Positions 60,954 through 64,000 of a DNA stretch of 64,000 nucleotides are shown here, piece by piece. The first letter of the stretch is position 1; each line of letters opens with the position of its first letter. The translations under genes were made by a program, and so were the position numbers. The notes below the pieces were generated by a model. That model was not told the DNA's origin, did no database searches, and saw only the letters and a list, made by a program, of their open reading frames with translations. The stretch is from Tigheibacillus halophilus (GTDB lineage Bacteria > Bacillota > Bacilli > Bacillales > Amphibacillaceae), in assembly GCF_042683165.1 (NCBI RefSeq), contig NZ_JBHUIZ010000003.1, positions 682,001 through 746,000 on the forward strand, in the 5' to 3' direction.

Positions 60954-61187
60954 ATGATTTCAAAAAATAAACTGGATCGCATCAATGCACTCGCGAAGAA
61001 ATCCAAGCAAGAAGGGTTATCCGAAGCGGAGAAACAAGAACAGAAAGCGCTAAGAGCTGAGTATTTGAAAAATGTGCGCCAATCTTTCAAAAATCAATTA
61101 CAGACAATGACTGTAATCGACCCCGAAGGAAATGATGTGACACCAAAAAAAGTCAGGGAGATGCAGGAAAAGAATCGTAAAAATTAA
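60954..61187 (+). CDS. ynzC: DUF896 protein YnzC
   Basis: A 77-residue helical protein of the UPF0291/DUF896 family, equal in length to B. subtilis YnzC, with LDRINALAKKSKQEGLSEAEKQEQ visible in parts (RINALAKKSKQEGLSEAE). Function unknown. ATG 60954 has GGGAGGAAAAAT upstream. A terminator separates it from yneB here, so it may rely on read-through or an unseen promoter. Confidence 0.92.
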   Translation: MISKNKLDRINALAKKSKQEGLSEAEKQEQKALRAEYLKNVRQSFKNQLQTMTVIDPEGNDVTPKKVREMQEKNRKN

Positions 61188-61229
61188 CGTTATTAATCTT
61201 TAAAATACGCAATGATGACTGCCAGAAAC

Positions 61230-61258
61230 TTGTCAGGGATGCTGGTTCATTATAAAAT
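61230..61258 (+). promoter_or_regulatory. tkt promoter
   Basis: TTGTCA (61230-61235), a 17-bp spacer and TAAAAT (61253-61258), 33 bases before tkt. Confidence 0.7.
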
Positions 61259-61291
61259 GAGAGCAATTGGATAATTGAAAGGGGTAGAGAA

Positions 61292-63295
61292 ATGTCGGAT
61301 AATTTAGAGCAACTATCTGTTAATACAATACGAACATTGTCTATTGATGCAATTGAAAAAGCAAATTCAGGACATCCAGGATTGCCAATGGGTGCTGCAC
61401 CAATGGCATACGTTCTTTGGACAGATTTCATGAATCATAATCCTAAACACGCTAAATGGTTCAACCGTGACCGTTTTGTTTTATCAGCGGGACATGGCTC
61501 GATGCTGCTGTACAGTCTGCTGCATCTATCTGGGTATAATGTGACGATGGAAGATTTGAAAGCATTCCGTCAATGGGATTCAAAGACACCGGGACATCCT
61601 GAGGTCAACCATACGGAAGGTGTGGAGGCAACTACTGGCCCTCTTGGACAAGGTCTTGCCATGTCAGTTGGAATGGCTATGGCTGAAACCCATTTGGCTG
61701 CGACTTACAATAAAGATGGATATAATATTGTAGATCATCATACGTACGCTTTAGTGAGCGACGGTGACTTAATGGAAGGTATTTCTCACGAAGCTGCCTC
61801 ACTGGCCGGGCATTTAAAATTAGGGAAATTGATTGCTTTATATGATTCCAATGATATTTCTCTGGATGGAGATTTAGACCGTTCCTTTTCTGACGATACA
61901 CAAAAACGCTTTGAAGCTTATGGCTGGCAAGTTATACGTGTGGAGGACGGCAATGACCTGTCCGCTATCCGGAACGCTATCAAGCAAGCCCAAGAAACTT
62001 CGGATAAACCAAGTTTGATTGAGATCAAGACGGTCATCGGGTATGGCTCCCCGAACAAGTCGGCTTCTGCGGCATCCCATGGTGCACCACTTGGAAGTGA
62101 TGAAGTCAAGCTTACGAAAGAATTTTATCAATGGAATCATGAAGAATTTCATGTGCCTGAAGAAGTGTACGCTGATTTCAATGAAAAAATTATTATAAAA
62201 GGCGAAGAGGCAGAGAAAAACTGGGTAGCGTTGTTCGAGCAGTATAAACAAAAATTTCCTCAGGAAGCAAAAGAGCTGGAAACAGCAATTGCTGGCAAGT
62301 TGCCTGACGGATGGGATAAGGATCTGACGGTTTTCAAGGCTGATGAAGATACGCTGGCAACCAGAGCCTCTTCCGGAAAAGTTCTGAATGATATTGCCAA
62401 GAGTGTCCCTAACTTCTTTGGAGGCAGTGCTGACCTGGCAGGATCGAACAAGACTGCCATTAATAATCAGTCTGATTTCAGTGCTTCTGATAGAGCAGGA
62501 AGAAATATTTGGTTTGGGGTTCGTGAACATGCAATGGGGGCGGCCTTGAATGGAATGGCCCTGCATGGCGGGTTGAAAGTCTTTGGTGGCACTTTCTTCG
62601 TATTCAGTGATTATCTTCGCCCTGCGATTCGCTTGTCTGCGATTATGAATAATCCTGTCACGTATGTATTCACCCATGATTCAGTTGCTGTGGGAGAAGA
62701 CGGTCCAACCCATGAACCGATTGAACACCTTGCAGCGTTGAGAGCGATACCTAATCTGTCGGTGATCCGTCCTGCGGATGGTAATGAGGTTCAGGCGGCA
62801 TGGCGTATAGCTTTGGAATCAGTCGACCAGCCAACCGCTTTGGTATTGACCAGACAAAATTTGCCTACTTTAAAAGGCACAGCGGAGAATGCATATGAGG
62901 GCGTAAAACGTGGAGCTTATGTTATCAGTGAAGCTGGAAAAGAAACACCTGACGGCATCTTGGTTGCGACGGGCTCTGAAGTTCAGCTTGCAGTCAAAGC
63001 GCAAGAAAAACTTCGGGAAAAAGGCTATGATGTCAATGTAGTGAGCATATCTTCCTGGGATCGTTTTAATCAGCAGGATGATGCGTATAAGGCGAAAGTC
63101 CTTCCTAAAACCGTTAAAAAACGTCTCGGAATTGAAATGGGATCTTCTCTCGGCTGGGAACGTTTCACCGGTGATGAAGGGGATATTCTTGCAATCGATC
63201 GATTCGGTGCTTCAGCAAATGGCGATAAAGTTATCGCGGAATATGGATTCACAGTGGAAAATGTTGTTGAACGCTTTGAAAAACTATTTCAATAA
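61292..63295 (+). CDS. tkt: Transketolase
   Basis: Thiamine-diphosphate enzyme of the non-oxidative pentose phosphate pathway. The 667-residue protein shows NSGHPGLPMGAAPMAYVLW, the ThDP/Mg motif region GDGDLMEGISHEA (seen as SDGDLMEG), FVREHAM-type FGVREHAMGAALNG and HDSVAVGEDGPTHEP. Start ATG 61292 behind AAAGGGG. It is monocistronic. Confidence 0.98.
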   Translation: MSDNLEQLSVNTIRTLSIDAIEKANSGHPGLPMGAAPMAYVLWTDFMNHNPKHAKWFNRDRFVLSAGHGSMLLYSLLHLSGYNVTMEDLKAFRQWDSKTPGHPEVNHTEGVEATTGPLGQGLAMSVGMAMAETHLAATYNKDGYNIVDHHTYALVSDGDLMEGISHEAASLAGHLKLGKLIALYDSNDISLDGDLDRSFSDDTQKRFEAYGWQVIRVEDGNDLSAIRNAIKQAQETSDKPSLIEIKTVIGYGSPNKSASAASHGAPLGSDEVKLTKEFYQWNHEEFHVPEEVYADFNEKIIIKGEEAEKNWVALFEQYKQKFPQEAKELETAIAGKLPDGWDKDLTVFKADEDTLATRASSGKVLNDIAKSVPNFFGGSADLAGSNKTAINNQSDFSASDRAGRNIWFGVREHAMGAALNGMALHGGLKVFGGTFFVFSDYLRPAIRLSAIMNNPVTYVFTHDSVAVGEDGPTHEPIEHLAALRAIPNLSVIRPADGNEVQAAWRIALESVDQPTALVLTRQNLPTLKGTAENAYEGVKRGAYVISEAGKETPDGILVATGSEVQLAVKAQEKLREKGYDVNVVSISSWDRFNQQDDAYKAKVLPKTVKKRLGIEMGSSLGWERFTGDEGDILAIDRFGASANGDKVIAEYGFTVENVVERFEKLFQ

Positions 63296-63305
63296 TTGTC
63301 ATCCC

Positions 63306-63340
63306 AAAACAGCAGCTTCTGTGTAAGCTGCTGTTTTAAT
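63306..63340 (+). terminator. tkt terminator
   Basis: AAAACAGCAGCTT (63306-63318) pairs perfectly with AAGCTGCTGTTTT (63325-63337). Confidence 0.92.
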
Positions 63341-63363
63341 GAAATATGCTCTTCTAAATATTA

Positions 63364-63370
63364 TTCGACA
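63364..63370. promoter_or_regulatory. Spo0A box upstream of sirA
   Basis: TTCGACA is the reverse complement of TGTCGAA, the Spo0A-binding box. In B. subtilis sirA is activated by Spo0A~P, which makes this assignment reasonable. Confidence 0.6.
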
Positions 63371-63394
63371 AAAATAGAAGGATTCATCTCCGAA

Positions 63395-63430
63395 ATTATG
63401 ACAGTTTTTTTTGCTGGTATATGTCATAAT
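63395..63430. repeat. Inverted repeat in the sirA promoter region
   Basis: ATTATGACA (63395-63403) and TGTCATAAT (63422-63430) form a perfect 9-bp inverted repeat across 18 bases. It lies between the Spo0A box and the sirA start, where the promoter must be. Confidence 0.55.
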
Positions 63431-63454
63431 CAAGCAAAAAGAGGAGATGAGAGA

Positions 63455-63880
63455 ATGCAAATGTATGCTATTTTTTGGATTAAGGATGAATTTGCCCATC
63501 ATTATTTCTATAAAGTGGACCTGCTGAACCAGTTTTTGAAATCGGTAGCAACGGATAGACAAGATGCGCTGCTTGCCATGCAAGTGAGAGAAATCACCCA
63601 CTGCTTTGATGCCGATGCATTCCTTCATCACATCTACTCCCAACTTCACTGTGGGAGTCATGTGCAAGTGGATGACAACCAAATTACGATTTACAGTGAT
63701 AAGCATTTTATTACTTTACATATTGAGAAAAACCAGATAAAATTTCTTTGTCAAACGCTTACTGAAGCGGAGTCATTATTATTTCCATTACTGCGAAGCT
63801 TCCATCCTTTTTTGTTTGTGTCGGGTTGTAACTTAAATCAATATGGATGGCTATCACCTTATACAGCCGAATTGAATTGA
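63455..63880 (+). CDS. sirA: Sporulation inhibitor of replication SirA
   Basis: SirA binds DnaA and blocks replication initiation when a cell commits to sporulation. The 141-residue sequence matches the family pattern at IFWIKDEFAHHYF, at HPFLFVSG and at the C-terminal LNQYGWLSPY. ATG 63455 is chosen for the GAGGAG site eight bases upstream; a longer start at 63296 runs into the tkt terminator. Position between tkt and yneF is the same as in B. subtilis. Confidence 0.88.
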   Translation: MQMYAIFWIKDEFAHHYFYKVDLLNQFLKSVATDRQDALLAMQVREITHCFDADAFLHHIYSQLHCGSHVQVDDNQITIYSDKHFITLHIEKNQIKFLCQTLTEAESLLFPLLRSFHPFLFVSGCNLNQYGWLSPYTAELN

Positions 63881-63891
63881 ACAAGTAAGTA

Positions 63892-63920
63892 TTGTATTCT
63901 GATTCGCGATTTAATATACT
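63892..63920 (+). promoter_or_regulatory. yneF promoter
   Basis: TTGTAT (63892-63897), a 17-bp spacer and TATACT (63915-63920). Confidence 0.65.
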
Positions 63921-63954
63921 GTATAAGAGACAACACGAAGGAGGAAAGCAATAC

Positions 63955-64000
63955 ATGAGTTGGATTTGGGTTGTACTAATTGCAATTGTTGCATTGATTG
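63955..64000 (+). CDS. yneF: YneF-like membrane protein, 5' part
   Basis: The first 15 codons, MSWIWVVLIAIVALI, form the start of a membrane segment as in YneF (about 70 residues in B. subtilis), the gene after sirA. It has AAGGAGGAAAGC upstream and runs off the window. The assignment rests mainly on position. Confidence 0.7.
   Translation, partial: MSWIWVVLIAIVALI

Noticed and set aside
61874..62677. Long antisense frame of 267 codons inside tkt
   Set aside because: It is the complement of a highly conserved coding sequence, without a ribosome-binding site or recognisable protein.
1..64000. CRISPR array, prophage, IS element, tRNA or rRNA genes
   Set aside because: No regularly spaced repeats, transposase or phage genes, or recognisable tRNA/rRNA sequence were seen on either strand.

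Overview
The window is chromosomal DNA of a low-GC, endospore-forming member of the Bacillaceae. The evidence is the gene order, which follows the Bacillus subtilis polC-to-yneF region almost gene for gene, together with sporulation genes (dpaA/dpaB, spoIIIE, spoVS, cotE, spoVK, sirA), strong AGGAGG ribosome-binding sites, frequent TTG/GTG starts and sigma-A promoters. Protein divergence from B. subtilis suggests another genus (possibly one of the halotolerant relatives), but I cannot name the species from sequence alone. No tRNA, rRNA, IS element, prophage or CRISPR array was seen.

Layout. 1-2577: 3' part of polC. 2741-3676: an RsbR-like STAS gene with its own promoter and terminator. 3910-8986: translation operon rimP-nusA-rnpM-ylxQ-infB-rbfA. 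9179-11037: truB-ribF. 11227-14009: rpsO and pnp, each behind a structured leader. 14241-16848: ylxY, mlpA, ymxH. 16925-21788: dipicolinate/lysine block dpaA-dpaB, asd-dapG-dapA, headed by a sigma-K-like promoter. 21969-25341: tepA-ylzJ-spoIIIE. 25607-31219: the GntR regulator nupR and the nucleoside ABC transporter nupNOPQ. 31520-37041: ymfF-ymfH-ymfI-ymfJ-ymfK-rodZ. 37138-40175: pgsA-cinA-recA. 40468-43361: rny-ymdB-spoVS. 43594-46427: miaB-ricA-cotE. 46568-52893: mutS-mutL-dps-miaA-hfq. 53021-57911: spoVK, hflX-ynbB-glnA. 58150-59167: a flavin-nucleotide-binding protein gene and a convergent small membrane protein gene. 59295-61187: the SOS block lexA (minus strand) divergent from a 30-residue membrane peptide, yneB and ynzC. 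61292-64000: tkt, sirA and the start of yneF.

How the genes work together. The first third is mainly transcription/translation machinery and RNA turnover. The middle supplies diaminopimelate (wall and lysine) and dipicolinate (spore core), nucleoside uptake, shape and membrane lipid genes and recombination. The last third covers mismatch repair, tRNA modification, nitrogen assimilation and the SOS response. Two regulatory circuits can be read directly: LexA boxes at recA and in the lexA/yneA divergent region, and a Spo0A box before sirA.

Most unusual points: dpaA seems to start at an ATA codon; the yneA position holds only a 30-residue single-membrane-span peptide under a near-consensus LexA-controlled promoter; the RsbR-like protein lacks both canonical phosphorylated threonines; YlxY lacks the NodB catalytic aspartates; a 17-codon leader ORF with a perfect ribosome-binding site precedes nupN; ylxP, rnjB and glnR are absent from their usual positions; and a C11 tract lies upstream of the flavin-nucleotide-binding gene. 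Most of the window is otherwise ordinary core genome.
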